Assembly: GCA_021234155.1 (NCBI GenBank)
Contig: JAJEKV010000223.1
Coordinates: forward strand, 124,001 to 188,000
Direction of reading: 5' to 3'
Origin: Isoetes taiwanensis
Taxonomy: Eukaryota; Streptophyta; Lycopodiopsida; Isoetales; Isoetaceae
DNA length: 64,000 nucleotides
This document shows, piece after piece, positions 34,101-46,100 of this stretch. Both the position numbers and the translations under genes were made by a program. Each line of letters begins with the position of its first letter. Positions within the stretch are counted from its first letter, which is position 1. The notes under the pieces are model-generated. The model was given only the letters and a program-made list of their open reading frames with translations, made no database searches and was not told the origin of the DNA.

Positions 34101-37100
34101 AGGTTTGTTGTGATGCTTTGTTCATCTCAGGCAGATGCAAAATGTTTCTATTATCTTGACATGGTTTGGCAGGTGGCAAGACATATCAAGGGTGGTTGGA
34201 TCCAAAAGGCCGAACAACGTTTCTTCAGCTTTCCAGATTATGAGGAGGACTTAGTTCAAGCCATTAATGTGGCTGGGCCTGAACGTGCATTGCCCCTTTT
34301 AACCATGAGTGGATATCTTCTCACGAGCCTCAATGAATCTTATCAGTCAAGGTATGTGAAGTAGAAGGCATACAAACAAATAGATTTTTTCTATAATACT
34401 CAAGGGCCAAATCCCTTTGAAGGTCTTTTGGATAACTTTTTAAACATTTCAGCTAATAGGTTTATTGTAACTTGTAACACCTGGCCTAGTATTCACCTCC
34501 TAAACAATGTGAGACTTGCAATGGGAGAACTTAAAGTGCCTTCCAAGCTGGAGATTCTGACTGGCTAGCATATTAATCGCGAGGACAAAAAATGCTCATT
34601 ATATACATTTCATTCTTGCTACATTATAAGAGGGAAATACCACTGCCTCTTTAGAGATCCAACAACTTTGCCATAAGGCGTTATGGCCAGAAAATCTGTA
34701 GCAAAAATGAAGGGGCATTCTCAAACGAAAAAAGGATTTAGCCCCAGGCAAGCAGAGATAACCTCATACTAGCCACAACAGGGAGACTATTCAAGCGAGA
34801 ACTCAAAGAGCGAATAATTATATTAATATCTGCAGGAGGCCAAATATTACATCAGATGGTGTACAGTTAGGGCACAATGTAGTCACCTAGAACGTGCACA
34901 AAAAGATAAACTAACTAAACCATGAAAATTTAAGAAACTTAAGAAATCTGTCTTCCCCTTAGCTGCAGGTGCGAAAAAATAGGTCATGCTGCTCTTGTTT
35001 TGTCTCTTAAATGCCTGTTTATGCTTTTTGTTTTTCCTGGCCGCTTTATCTTTCTAGAAAGAAAGAAAGAAAGATTATATTAACGTCTACAAGAGACCGC
35101 TTGGGTCTATGAGACCAAATATACATCAATCATGTCCAGCTAGGGGCGCATTTGCAGCCACCTAGAGATATTGCTTAAAAAAAGAAACAGAAAACTAAAA
35201 CAATGAAATAAGAAATTTTTGTCTTCTTGGCCACGGGCTCAAAGTATAAAGTGACGCCAGACTTGTTTTCTCTTTTGAAGGACTGCTTATGTTTTTCCTT
35301 TACTGTCCACTTTCTTCTTCTACACTTTCATGGTTACTCTTTTGAGATTGGATGGGATGCATGGTTACTCTTTTGAGATTGGATGAGATGGTCCAGGAAG
35401 AGAACCTGACCTCTGTTTATTATCATTATCACCTCCAATGAGAAAGAGAGTGATCAGCCTTTGTGTAGGATCATTTTCATGTCCCACTCTTCCCCCAGCT
35501 TGCTCCTTCAATAGATGTCTTCTATGCACAGTCATTTGGTGAAGGAAAAGAGCTATACATCTCTGGTCCTCATAGGCGATCAGTTTGGAGAGGGAGGTAG
35601 GTTCCTGAAATAGGCAATGGAATCTGCCCTGTATTTCATAATAGACTGGACATGTGAAGATGAAATGTTCCTCAGACTCAATTACATTCAAGTGACACAG
35701 TCTGCAGATCCTCTTCGAGCGCTCCACCTTGGGTCTACTAGCACGACCAGCTTCAATCTCAAGCTGATGAGGTGAGATCCTGAGCCGACCAATAGCTTGT
35801 CTCACTTTATGTGCAAGATGAATATTCAAATATCCTGGTCGCTCGATGAAACCATCTTCATTGAACTCAAGGAAGTGATCTTTGTAAAATTGCATCTTGG
35901 TAGGAAGATCTCTTGGAGTTAACCATGTCTTTGATATGTATAAAATTTCCAAATCGTGCTTATCTCTTTCAAGTCTCTTTTTTGCTCCAGATTTTATCAC
36001 AGTATTAGCTGCAGCCATGTTATGTTGAAAGGGAGGCAGGTTTCCCAAGCCAAATCCTAAAGAGGCAGCCCATTCCGATGCCTTTGCATACCAACATTCC
36101 TGCACTCCCTTTTCAGCCAAATCTTTTGAACTCTTGAGAGCAATCCATGGAAGCCTGCATTGGCCCTGCTGCGAGGACCCGAGTTGGTGCACTTTGTGCA
36201 AAAAGGAGACTAACTGGAATGCTGCGTCCAGTTTCAGCGGAGTGGCTGAAAATTCTGCCAAATTGATTGGATGCGGCACAGATGCTTTGCTCAATCATTT
36301 TCATTCTTTGGCTGTCATGTCCACCCCCCACATCAAAGCCCCGTATAGAGCAGCTGGTCTAACCAAGGTATTGAAAGGATGAAGCTTTGTGGGACATCCT
36401 GAAAATCTGCTTTGAAACATTTCTTTTCTAGGATTGCAAGCGAGGCTTAACCCTTTGTGAGTCTTCCATATGCTGCATCTTCCATGCTAAAGACGGGACC
36501 CTTAAATTGCACCCCTAAGTAGTATAATGAGAGACCACTTCCACTTGTTGATTCATGAAAAAAAAGGGGCTGCGGTGCATGTGAGCACGTGATGTGTTGA
36601 AAACCATCACTTTTGTTTTATCCAAGTTCACTTTAAGCTCTCTTTGAGCGCAAAATTTGTTGAGTGGAGAAGATGATCTGAACAGCAAAACACTATGGAG
36701 AGAAGAGGAGACGCACCAAGTAACAAAGGAGAAGCAGGAAACTTATGTATTACCCTAACTCATAAGGTGTACATATATATATGTGCCACGTCCTCATGTT
36801 GGGTGGCAAATAGGAAAAAGGTAAAGAATGGGGGACCCATGGGCTAATATAAAATGCCCCATGGGGTACAACGTTAAGTTACAACGTTATATATCACATT
36901 ATACTATTCTAACACTCCCCCTTAATGTGATATTCCAGACTCCTCTTTCCTCACGCCAAGAGCCAACCTGAAATCTTCAAACTTGGCTTTCCCTAATGGT
37001 TTTGTGAAAATATCTGCAATCTGATATTCTGACCTGCAGTATTGGATGTCAATTTCTCCATTCTCAACCTTTTCTCGTACAAAATGGTAGGTCGTCTCAA

Positions 37101-40100
37101 TATGCTTAGTTCTGCCATGAAAAACAGGATTGTTTGCAATGCGTATGCTGCTCATATTATCAGTAAAAATGCAAGTGGGTCTGCTGTCGTGAATCCCAAT
37201 TTCTTCCATGAATTTTTGAATCCAAACGGATTCACATGCTGCAATGCTGCAACCTTTATATTCTGCTTCAGCAGTGCTAATTGCAACGGTGCTTTGTCTC
37301 TTACTTTTCCAAGTTACAGCACCATTTCCAATTGAGAATGCATAACCACTTGTGGATCTTCTCGTGTCCACACAACCAGCCATATCAGAGTCTGTGTATC
37401 CAACTACATCAAGCTGACTATTTGATTCATACAAGATACCAAAATCATGTGTTCCCTTGATGTATCTCAGCACTCTCTTAGCAGCAATCCAATGCGTTTG
37501 AGTAGGATTAGCCAAAAATCTACTCAATACTCCTACCGCAAATGATATATCAGGTCTGGTCACAGTGAGATAGTTCAAGCTTCCTACTAATGCCCTGTAG
37601 AGTGTTGCATCGAATGATTTTGCACCTTTCTCATGAGCGGAAAGTTTAATGCCAACCTCCATTGGCGTCGAAGCTGGTTTAGCAGTCTCCATATGGAACT
37701 TCCTTAGTAAATCTGCTGCATACTTCTTCTGACAGATAAAGATTCCATTGGCAGCCTTCTGCACTTCAATGCCCAAGAAGTAGTGTAACTCTCCAAGATT
37801 TGTCATGTCAAAGAACTCTCCAAATTGTTTTATCTCATGCTCAATCAACTTGAGAGAACTGCCCGTGACAATGAGATCATCTACATACACTACGATCAAA
37901 GTAATGTCATCACCATCATGCTTAATATAGAGACTAGAATCTGCACTGCTCCTTACAAAGTTTTTGCTTAACAGGTAACTATCAAGTTTGGAATACCAAG
38001 CCCGAGATGACTGTTTTAGCCCATATAATGCTTTGTTCAGTTTGCAAACAAAATCGTTACCTTCATGCTTGTATCCGGGGGGTTGCTCCAAATAGACCAA
38101 CTCCTTGAGCTCACCGTTCAAGAAGGCGCTTTTCACATCAAGTTGATACAACTTCCATCCAAATTGAGCTGCAAGTTTATATGGATAACCTCACTGTTTC
38201 CATTTTGGCTACCGGAGCATAGGTGTCTAAGTAATCTTCCCTTCTCTTTGAGCAAAACCTTTTGCCACCAGCCTGGCTTTGTGCCTTTGAACAGTTCCAT
38301 CTGCATTATACTTTAGCTTATAGACCCATTTACATCCAATGACGTTTCTATTCTTTGGTCTTGGTACCAATTCCCATGTATTGTTGACTAGTATGGATTT
38401 GTACTCCTCATCCATTCGCGCCTTTCCATTCCTTAGAATGTCTGGCATCTTCAAATGAAATGAGTTCATGAATATTGGCAAAATTGCATTGATGAGCTGC
38501 TGCGCTTTGTTTCGACTCAATACTGCCTTGACTTCTTGTAAATGGCCTTTGTGCCCAAGGTGCCACATGAGTAGTAGGGGCTGATTTTGCATTCAGCTGA
38601 GTTGCATCAGACTTTGCCGTTGGCTTTTCACCAATATCTTCTTTTGCTACTTCCTTAGCAGCTCTCCTTTCATAGGTAAGCACTTTATCGGGCCAAACTC
38701 TTGGTTGACATTGAGGTGTAACAGGCCTGTTTTGATCTGATGCTTCATCTTGCTGCCATTTAAGTGGAAATTCAAATATTTCCTCCTCTTGCTCTTGCTG
38801 ATCAGTGACTGATATTGGACCGGCAGCGTTCTCATCAAACATCACGTCACGTGAGACAATTATTTTCTGCTTAGCAGGATCCCATAATCTGTAGGCCTTA
38901 GCCCTCAAACTATACCCAAGCATGGTGCAAACTCTTGCTTTGTCATCAAATTTCTTCCTGCCATCCTCCTTAAAGACATGCGCATATGCTTTACATCCAA
39001 ATACACGCAAATGATTCACACCTGGCTTTCTTTTGTAATAAACCTCGTGTGGAGTCTTTCCATCTAGAACTCCCGTCCCTGCTCTATTCAGCAAATACAC
39101 TGCAGTGAGTACTGCTTCAGCCCAAAAACGATGCGGCATCTTCCATTGAGCCATTAGGCAATTTGCCATTTCGCAAATTGTCCTATTTATGCCTTTCTAC
39201 TACTCCGTTTTGTTGTGGAGAGCGAGGCGTTGTCAATTGCCTTTTGATCCCATTGTCTTCACAAAATTGTTCAAACTTTGTGGACAAAAATTCTCCTCCA
39301 TTATCAGTCCTTAACGTGAGTATTTTCTACCCTGTTTCAGATTCCACTTCTTCCTTGAAGACTTTGAAATGATAAAAGGCCTCTGATTTTGTTTTCAGAA
39401 AATAAACCCACATTCTTCTTGAGTAATCGTCCACTAACAAGAAGAAATATAAGGATCCACCAATGGATTTTGTTGGCATAAAGCCGCAAAGGTCAGCATG
39501 CACTAATTCCAAAGGTTTTTGCGCTCTATATTCAGATTCTTGAGGAAACGGAACCCTATGCTGTTTTCCAAGAACACAAGGCTCACAAACCTGTTTTTCA
39601 TCATGTATTTGAGGTAAACCATGCACATTTTCTTGCTGGGACAGCGTGCGCAAACTTCCATAACTGATATGGCCATACCTTTTATGCCAAATCTCTGTTT
39701 GGCTGCTGCTACCTGCTACTATATTGGCCTGATTTTGGGCAGGGACAATCTCCATTTTATATAAATTGCCTTCTCTTCTTGCACGAGCAATCACCTTCAT
39801 ATTTCTAATCATCTTCATGAATTCTTCACTTGGCTGAAAAATTATTGCTTCATCTTCATCAAAGAAAACTTTGAAGCCCTTACGAGTAATGCAAGCAACA
39901 GAAAGCAGATTCCTCTTTAAATCCGGTACGAGTTTGACATTTTGAAATGTCACAATTGCGTCTCCTTCTCCTTTCACTCTTACATTTCCATTCCCTTCTA
40001 TTGCTAGTGAGGAATCATCTCCTAAAAGGATTTTATCTCCATCATACTTTGTGAATTTTGAGAAAAGGGATTCATCACCTGTTACATGAGTTGAGCAGCC

Positions 40101-43100
40101 ACTATCCAAACAAGCAACGCACCTATCAGACTTGTATCTTACATGATCGACTTCATCTACGAACATTGCAAAATCTTGTGCAGCCGTAGAGGTTTTCTCC
40201 CTTGAGCTTGAGGTTGACGGTGACCCTTCTTCAAGGTAATGCGACTCCTTCTCAAGTTTCATTTTCAATATACTCCTTTTTAGAGGGCAATCATTTACCA
40301 TATGGCCAACTTCATCACAACAATAGCATTTGATATTTTTGTTGGAGTATGAACTCCAACGTTCGCCTCTCCCTCTACCTCTATTTGTACGGCCTCTTTC
40401 ATGATCTCTTCCTCGTTGAGCTTCTCCTCGTTGAGCCACTCCTCGTTGAGCCTGATAAGATTGAGAATCATTTTTGGGAGTACCTTCTTCTTGGTGTTGG
40501 AAATTTCTCCAATTTCCTCGACCCCTGCTCCCCCTTCTTCTTGATTGGCTGAAATTCCTTCTTGATTGGCTGAAATTAACCTGCTCCGTTTGTTCCAAGA
40601 TTTGTGATCTCAAAACTTTCTGTTGTAGGGCTGCTGCAAGCTCTTCGAAGCTAGGCTCACTCTCCCGTGCTTGAAAAGCATCAAGGAAGTGCTCATATTC
40701 AGGTGCTCCTTGATATATGGCATTTAGGAGCTCGGCCTCTTCAACTTCAACTCCAATAGAAGCCAATTGTGCAGCGATTTCTGTGATCTTCGCAATGAAG
40801 TCACTCACATCTTTACATTCTCTTAACTTTAGACTGTTAAGCTGATTTCTTAACAGCTGCTTCCTTGTATGATTCTTGGTCTCATAGATTTGCTGAAATC
40901 TGCGCCAAGCTTCACTAGCACTTTTCACTCCAAGTATGTGCCTTTGCATGGAATCATCCACTGCAAGTTTGATGAGCAGCAGAGCCTTTTTGTTCAACTC
41001 CTCCCATTTGTCATCTTCATTTTGGTCTTCACCAGCTACTACATCCCAAACTCCAGCAAGATCAAGTGCCAAAGTCATCTTCTCCTTCCAATAGAGTAGT
41101 TCTTGCCTTTAAGCAAGAACTTTTCATTCATGAACACCTTTTCCAGGCTGTCCATTATAAAAAAACACAAGCCTCTTCTAATCAAAGCCACAAATCTGCA
41201 AACCCCTACTCTATCTTCAACATGCAAGGCAATATGCAAGCTGCTGCAAGAAATCTTTCAGATTTTGCACTCAAGGGCTGCTTTTAGCTTGGTTAATGCT
41301 GCATGCAACTCTCCATAACAGAAGAATGCTTAAGAATGCTTCTCTCTAGGCTCAAACAGAAGTTAGGGTTAAAATCTGCTCTGTTTTTCACAAGGCAGAA
41401 AAACCTTCCCAAAATACTTCCTCTCCTGCACAGAATGAAGCACCCAAGGATGAAACACCGCTCTGATACCAAATGTTGAGTGGAGAAGATGATCTGAACA
41501 GCAAAACACTATGGAGAGAAGAGGAGACGCACCAAGTAACAAAGGAGAAGCAGGAAACTTATGTATTACCCTAACTCATAAGGTGTACATATATATATGT
41601 GCCACGTCCTCATGTTGGGTGGCAAATAGGGAAAAAGGTAAAGAATGGGGGACCCATGGGCTAATATAAAATGCCCCATGGGGTACAACGTTAAGTTACA
41701 ACGTTATATATCACATTATACTATTCTAACAAAATTTCTCGAGTGCCAATAAATGATGCTGAAGGCCTTCAGGAGAAGAGGATATAAGTACCACCTCATC
41801 CGCATATAGAAGGATGGATATGCATTCATCAGCTAAAGCAGATCCATTGCCCCCAAGCGCTGCTACGAAGCGTTCCAGCTTGTCAATGTACAAACCGAAG
41901 AGTGTAGGGGATAAGGGACAGCCCTGTTTAACCCCAATTGTGCTGCTTATGTCATCTAACCCGCCCCCGGGCACTTTAATTCTTCCCAAAACATTTTCAT
42001 AGAGCATCAAAACGGCCCATATGACTTGATGCGACAATCCCAGCTCCGTAAGTTTATGAAATAGGCGGTTCCAAGGGTCTGTATCAAAGGCTTTGCGGAA
42101 ATCCACAAAGCAGCAATAAACTTTTGTTTTCTTTGCTTTAGCTTCCTCAATGATAGATCGCAAGGTAAAGATATGATCTATATAGGCACTCCTCTAGGGA
42201 GACAACTAAATGGTCCAAGTAAAGTACAGGTTTTCCATTTGATTCTTATCACCTCCAATGAGAAGGAAAGTGATTAGCCATTCCTTTCCTTGCCCCATCT
42301 TCCCACTAACATGCTGTTTGGTTATATTTCTTCTATCATCAGTCATTGATGAAGGAATAGAGCTATGCATTTCTGGTCCTCAAACCTAATGAGATTTGTA
42401 TCGTATTTTGGCCTAATCGCCTGCCCAACCTCATTTTCAAGCTGAAACACCATGAACTGACTTATAGCATGCTTTACTTTGTTTGCCAAGTGAATATTCA
42501 AGTACCCTGGCATTGTATGAAACCATTGTCATTGATATCCAAAAAGTAGTTATTAAAGAAAAGAAAAAGGGAGTAACTTGGCAGCTTCCAGAAAAATAAA
42601 AGGATCTGCAATGTAGACATGCAAGCAGTCATGTCGAAAGAGGAAACCTGATAGGAAACAAAGCGATCCAAGTGTGGACATCAGGGCTTAGAGTATACTG
42701 AATGGCAATCTCTGCAGGGTTTTGGAGGTTACTGTCCTTATAGACCTCCCGGGTCTTCATTAGACATTAATAGACCTTTTTTTGTTTAAGTTTGTGGTAG
42801 AAGGCAGAAACGACTATCTAGTACACAGGAATAGAAAGTAGATATACAAGCTAAATTCTTTTTGGGCATTTAGAGAGCATCTAAGACCTTGTTAAGCACC
42901 TCGCTTTGCCATTCTGAAATAACAATAACAATAACAGCGTTTTAATAGTCCAATTGTTTTTACGTTTTTTACATGTACCGGTGGGCATTGCTAGGTATGG
43001 TGCAGTTGTGATGTACGACCAAGAAACAGATGGGAGCCTTGGCTACACAATTCTTCATAATAGTACCTGTCAGCATGCAGCTCCAACATATATCAATGTC

Positions 43101-46100
43101 ATGAACAGTGCAATCCTTCGTCTTGCTACAAAAGATTCTGCTATGTCAATACAAACAAGAAATCATCCACTTCCTGTGACAGAGTCCCAGAAGGCTTTAC
43201 GCCACGTAAGTATTGTGCTCACATTCTTAAGAATTTGGGTTGTCAAAATGTGGTAAGAAGATAAAAGAAAGGTTTATTAACTTCTAAGGAAGAAAGAAAA
43301 GGAAATCTTTATCAATATGAATATGTGCATTACCGTCTCTCACAAGCCTTATTACAAGCTAGCAGAGTGACTCTCTGCTGCTGGCTCCTTAACTAGTCTT
43401 GCACCATTAACTGTTTATGGAAGATGGAATTAAACTTATCCCAAACAAGTGGAAAAAGATATGATCCTATATGGGAGATACATACCTTGATCTTCTCGAG
43501 TGATGATATTTGGAAAAAGCCCATTGCTATGTCTTTTTGCTTGATGACATCCATACGATTTAGGCTGTCAAATGCTCCATCAGAACTATGCTCATCGCAT
43601 GTCCATCACATTGTTATGACGACCATCACACTATGTCTAACTCATCCATGCATTCATGATATCATGACTTGAGGTAGCTTTCGCTTTGTGCTTCGAGAAT
43701 TGCTTCAACTTTGCTAGCTGTTGAAACTAAGTGTGGTGTGCCTTGCCAGCATATCGTATCAGCATGCAAGACTTACAGTTCATATTTTAGCATTAGCCAC
43801 ATTGTCAGAATAGGTTATGCAAAAATTGCTTTCATTTCAATCTAGTAATTTTCTCTCTTTTGCCTGGTTTGAAAAATGATGTTATCAAATGCGCTTCCAG
43901 GATGTCCATACGAAACTCCTTCTATTTGACATGTTGAAGAAACCTATGGATCACGAGTTGATTTATGATGCCCCTCAGCTCAATATCTATCCTCTCCAGA
44001 ATGATCAGGAATAACCCTATGTGCCTCATACTGTCTGAATGGTTAATTAACCTATATGACATGATTTGGAGAAGCTTCATGTCTCAAACCGGGTGTCTTC
44101 TCACCAGTTGGAGATTAAGTCTGGAAGGGCTAAGCAGGTCGGCAGGGAAGACAGAAAATGCTCATTATGTGATATAGGCATGGTAGAATCTGAGCATTTT
44201 ATGGATCGCAAATTTGTAGAGTTGGTCTGCGGAATGATGAATGGCCCCAGCTAGAAAGGCTTCAGATATCTATCCTCTCCAGAATGATCAGGAATAGAAT
44301 AATATAACAGTAACTGTTTCAAATTGCATAAAATATGCAATTTCAGCGGACTTCCTTGGCTGGCGTTTGGCTGGCGTTTGTTTTCTGAAAAGTTGTGGCT
44401 GATCATGGTAAAACATGTCGGTCTTCGAAAAAAGCTTAGCTGCTTAGTTCAATGGGCTTTTTAACAGATAAGGTCCTGCCATTTCAATACAATTTAACAG
44501 CCTGTAATCTGAAACTGTCTAGGGAGCAGGTTAATCAACTTATATGACATGATGATTTAAAGAAGTTTCATGTCTCAAACACCTGGTTAAGTACTTCCAT
44601 AAAGTTGTCTTCCATACAAAGAGATAAGACCAGTTTATCTAGATATTGGCCTTCTGAAAAATGGGAGGATTTCAATGGGTCAACTTAGGCTGTCTTCTAA
44701 CCAGCTGGAGATTGGTACCGGAGGGGCTAAGCAGGTCGGCCAGATGGAAAATGCTCATTATGTGATCTATGAGGAACATCTCATCTTTGTTTGCCATCAT
44801 AAGAGGAAGCCACCATTGCCTCTTTAAATCAGCAACTCTGCAGTAGCTCATGAATAATTATGACCAAAAATGCATATTGCTCATGAATGAGAAAGTGTTC
44901 TTAAAGAGAGAAGTACCAACAGCCCAAAAAGCCCAAGAGAAGCAGAGATGACTTCATTTTTCTCTTCTATTGAAGAGTATGTAATGGAGGACGGCTCTTT
45001 AAAGTGGTCTCCAGATACTAAGGGAGTTGCATTAGCGACTTTTAAGAGGATAAAATGATCACTCAGAACACAAGTAAAGTCTTGACAGAAAACAACATAG
45101 GTCCCTTTTTTTGGATTCGAGATTATTAGGATGGCGAATGGATGTTTTTTAGCAATGAGTTTTTTATTAAATTGCTTGGGCATCCTTGCAGGTTTATAGT
45201 GCTGTATGTTTTCCTTCTAATTTGTAGTAAACATTATAATTGGTGTCAGCTTATTTCTAACTGGATAAGGATTAAGAACAGCAGAATGCGTCTCCATTTT
45301 TCAGTATGCAGATGATGTTTTCTTATATTATCATTGCCATGTCGCTTAAAATACTTTCCAGTCTTCCATGTTCAACTACATGCTTCTGTTTTCTTATTAC
45401 TTGTGCATGCTTGATATATCCCTCCCGTAAAGGCCTAGTCCTAATATTTATTGTGGCTTTTTTGCAGGATTTAAATGCATTTTCGGCAGGTATTATTGTA
45501 AACGTTGCCTACTCTTTCATTCCAGCGTCCTTTGCCGTCCCAATAGTGAAGGTATGTTTGTATCCAATCTAGGTTTTAGATTTTCAGTTTAAGTTTACCT
45601 TTTGTGTCCTCTTCTCTATTCTATCTAATTCCAGGCATTGGTAATCCATAATGCGCTCAGTAAGCCTAACATGCGACCATGAAGATGGCCAGCTTGCATG
45701 TTTAACCTAATGCCTGCTTCAAGCTAAGTGCTCTATCACTCGGCTACTAGTTCTTTTCTGCCAGGTAGGCCCTTTTTACTGGGGCCATGCTGATCATTCA
45801 GAAGGTGTATTTCTTTTTGCCTCAAGTACAATCTCTAATCTCATGGTACTTACGAAGATGTTAAAATCAGTAAGTCAAGGTGACACTGATATTGGTCCTT
45901 GCCTCAAAACAGCCTTTTTCTTGACCGCCTTGCTCTTTGAAAAGGCCATTCAACAGTTGGATACAGGGAAACCAGTAGATTGTGAAGTGCTTCAAGCCGA
46001 AATGATCATGCACGGGACAAAAACTTTAGCACCAATCTCAGTTTCCTTAAGGAAACTGAGGCACCAATAATCACGGGAAACATGGGAAAACATAGGAGAG

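Larger units (their letters stand above)
36658..41731 (-). mobile_element. Ty1/Copia LTR retrotransposon, 5.07 kb, nearly complete
   Basis: LTRs at 36658-36914 (257 bp) and 41474-41731 (258 bp) start TG and end CA. They differ by one base in an A/G run (GGCAAATAGG versus GGCAAATAGGG) as far as I can see. The internal order on the minus strand is primer-binding site, gag with zinc knuckle, protease, integrase, RT and RNase H, then a polypurine tract. Gene order integrase before RT defines Copia. The nearly identical LTRs imply recent insertion, yet the polyprotein frame is broken in several places. Confidence 0.95.
36653..41736. other. Target-site duplication AAATT flanking the Copia element
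   Basis: AAATT at 36653-36657 and again at 41732-41736, directly next to LTR ends TG...CA. A 5-bp duplication is the rule for Ty1/Copia integrases. Confidence 0.93.
35055..42190 (-). mobile_element. 5'-truncated LINE interrupted by Copia
   Basis: Read on the minus strand, RT sequence begins near 42190 ([17 protein letters not shown]), runs to LLALEKFC at about 41737, stops at the Copia insertion, and resumes at 36652 with [15 protein letters not shown]. It ends with the Cys finger, 3' UTR, hairpin (35085-35116) and a (TTTC)n tail at 35055-35074. Without the 5.07-kb insertion and one target copy the fragment is about 2 kb. It is the best copy of the subfamily seen at 19527, 42230, 44066 and 46390. 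Confidence 0.9.
34352..42994 (+). other. ABCA intron 22 (8.6 kb) with nested retroelements
   Basis: A GT-AG intron between phases 2 and 1. It contains a LINE 3' region remnant (34630-34800), a minus-strand LINE split by a Copia element (35055-42190), another minus-strand LINE piece (42230-42560) and a plus-strand LINE 3' end (42600-42785). Exons 22 and 23 still join in frame to give [14 protein letters not shown]. Confidence 0.88.

Noticed and set aside
34110-34364. Alternative start of exon 22 reading from 34110
   Set aside because: The frame is open through the intron by chance; the acceptor at 34171-34172 gives the family sequence [11 protein letters not shown].
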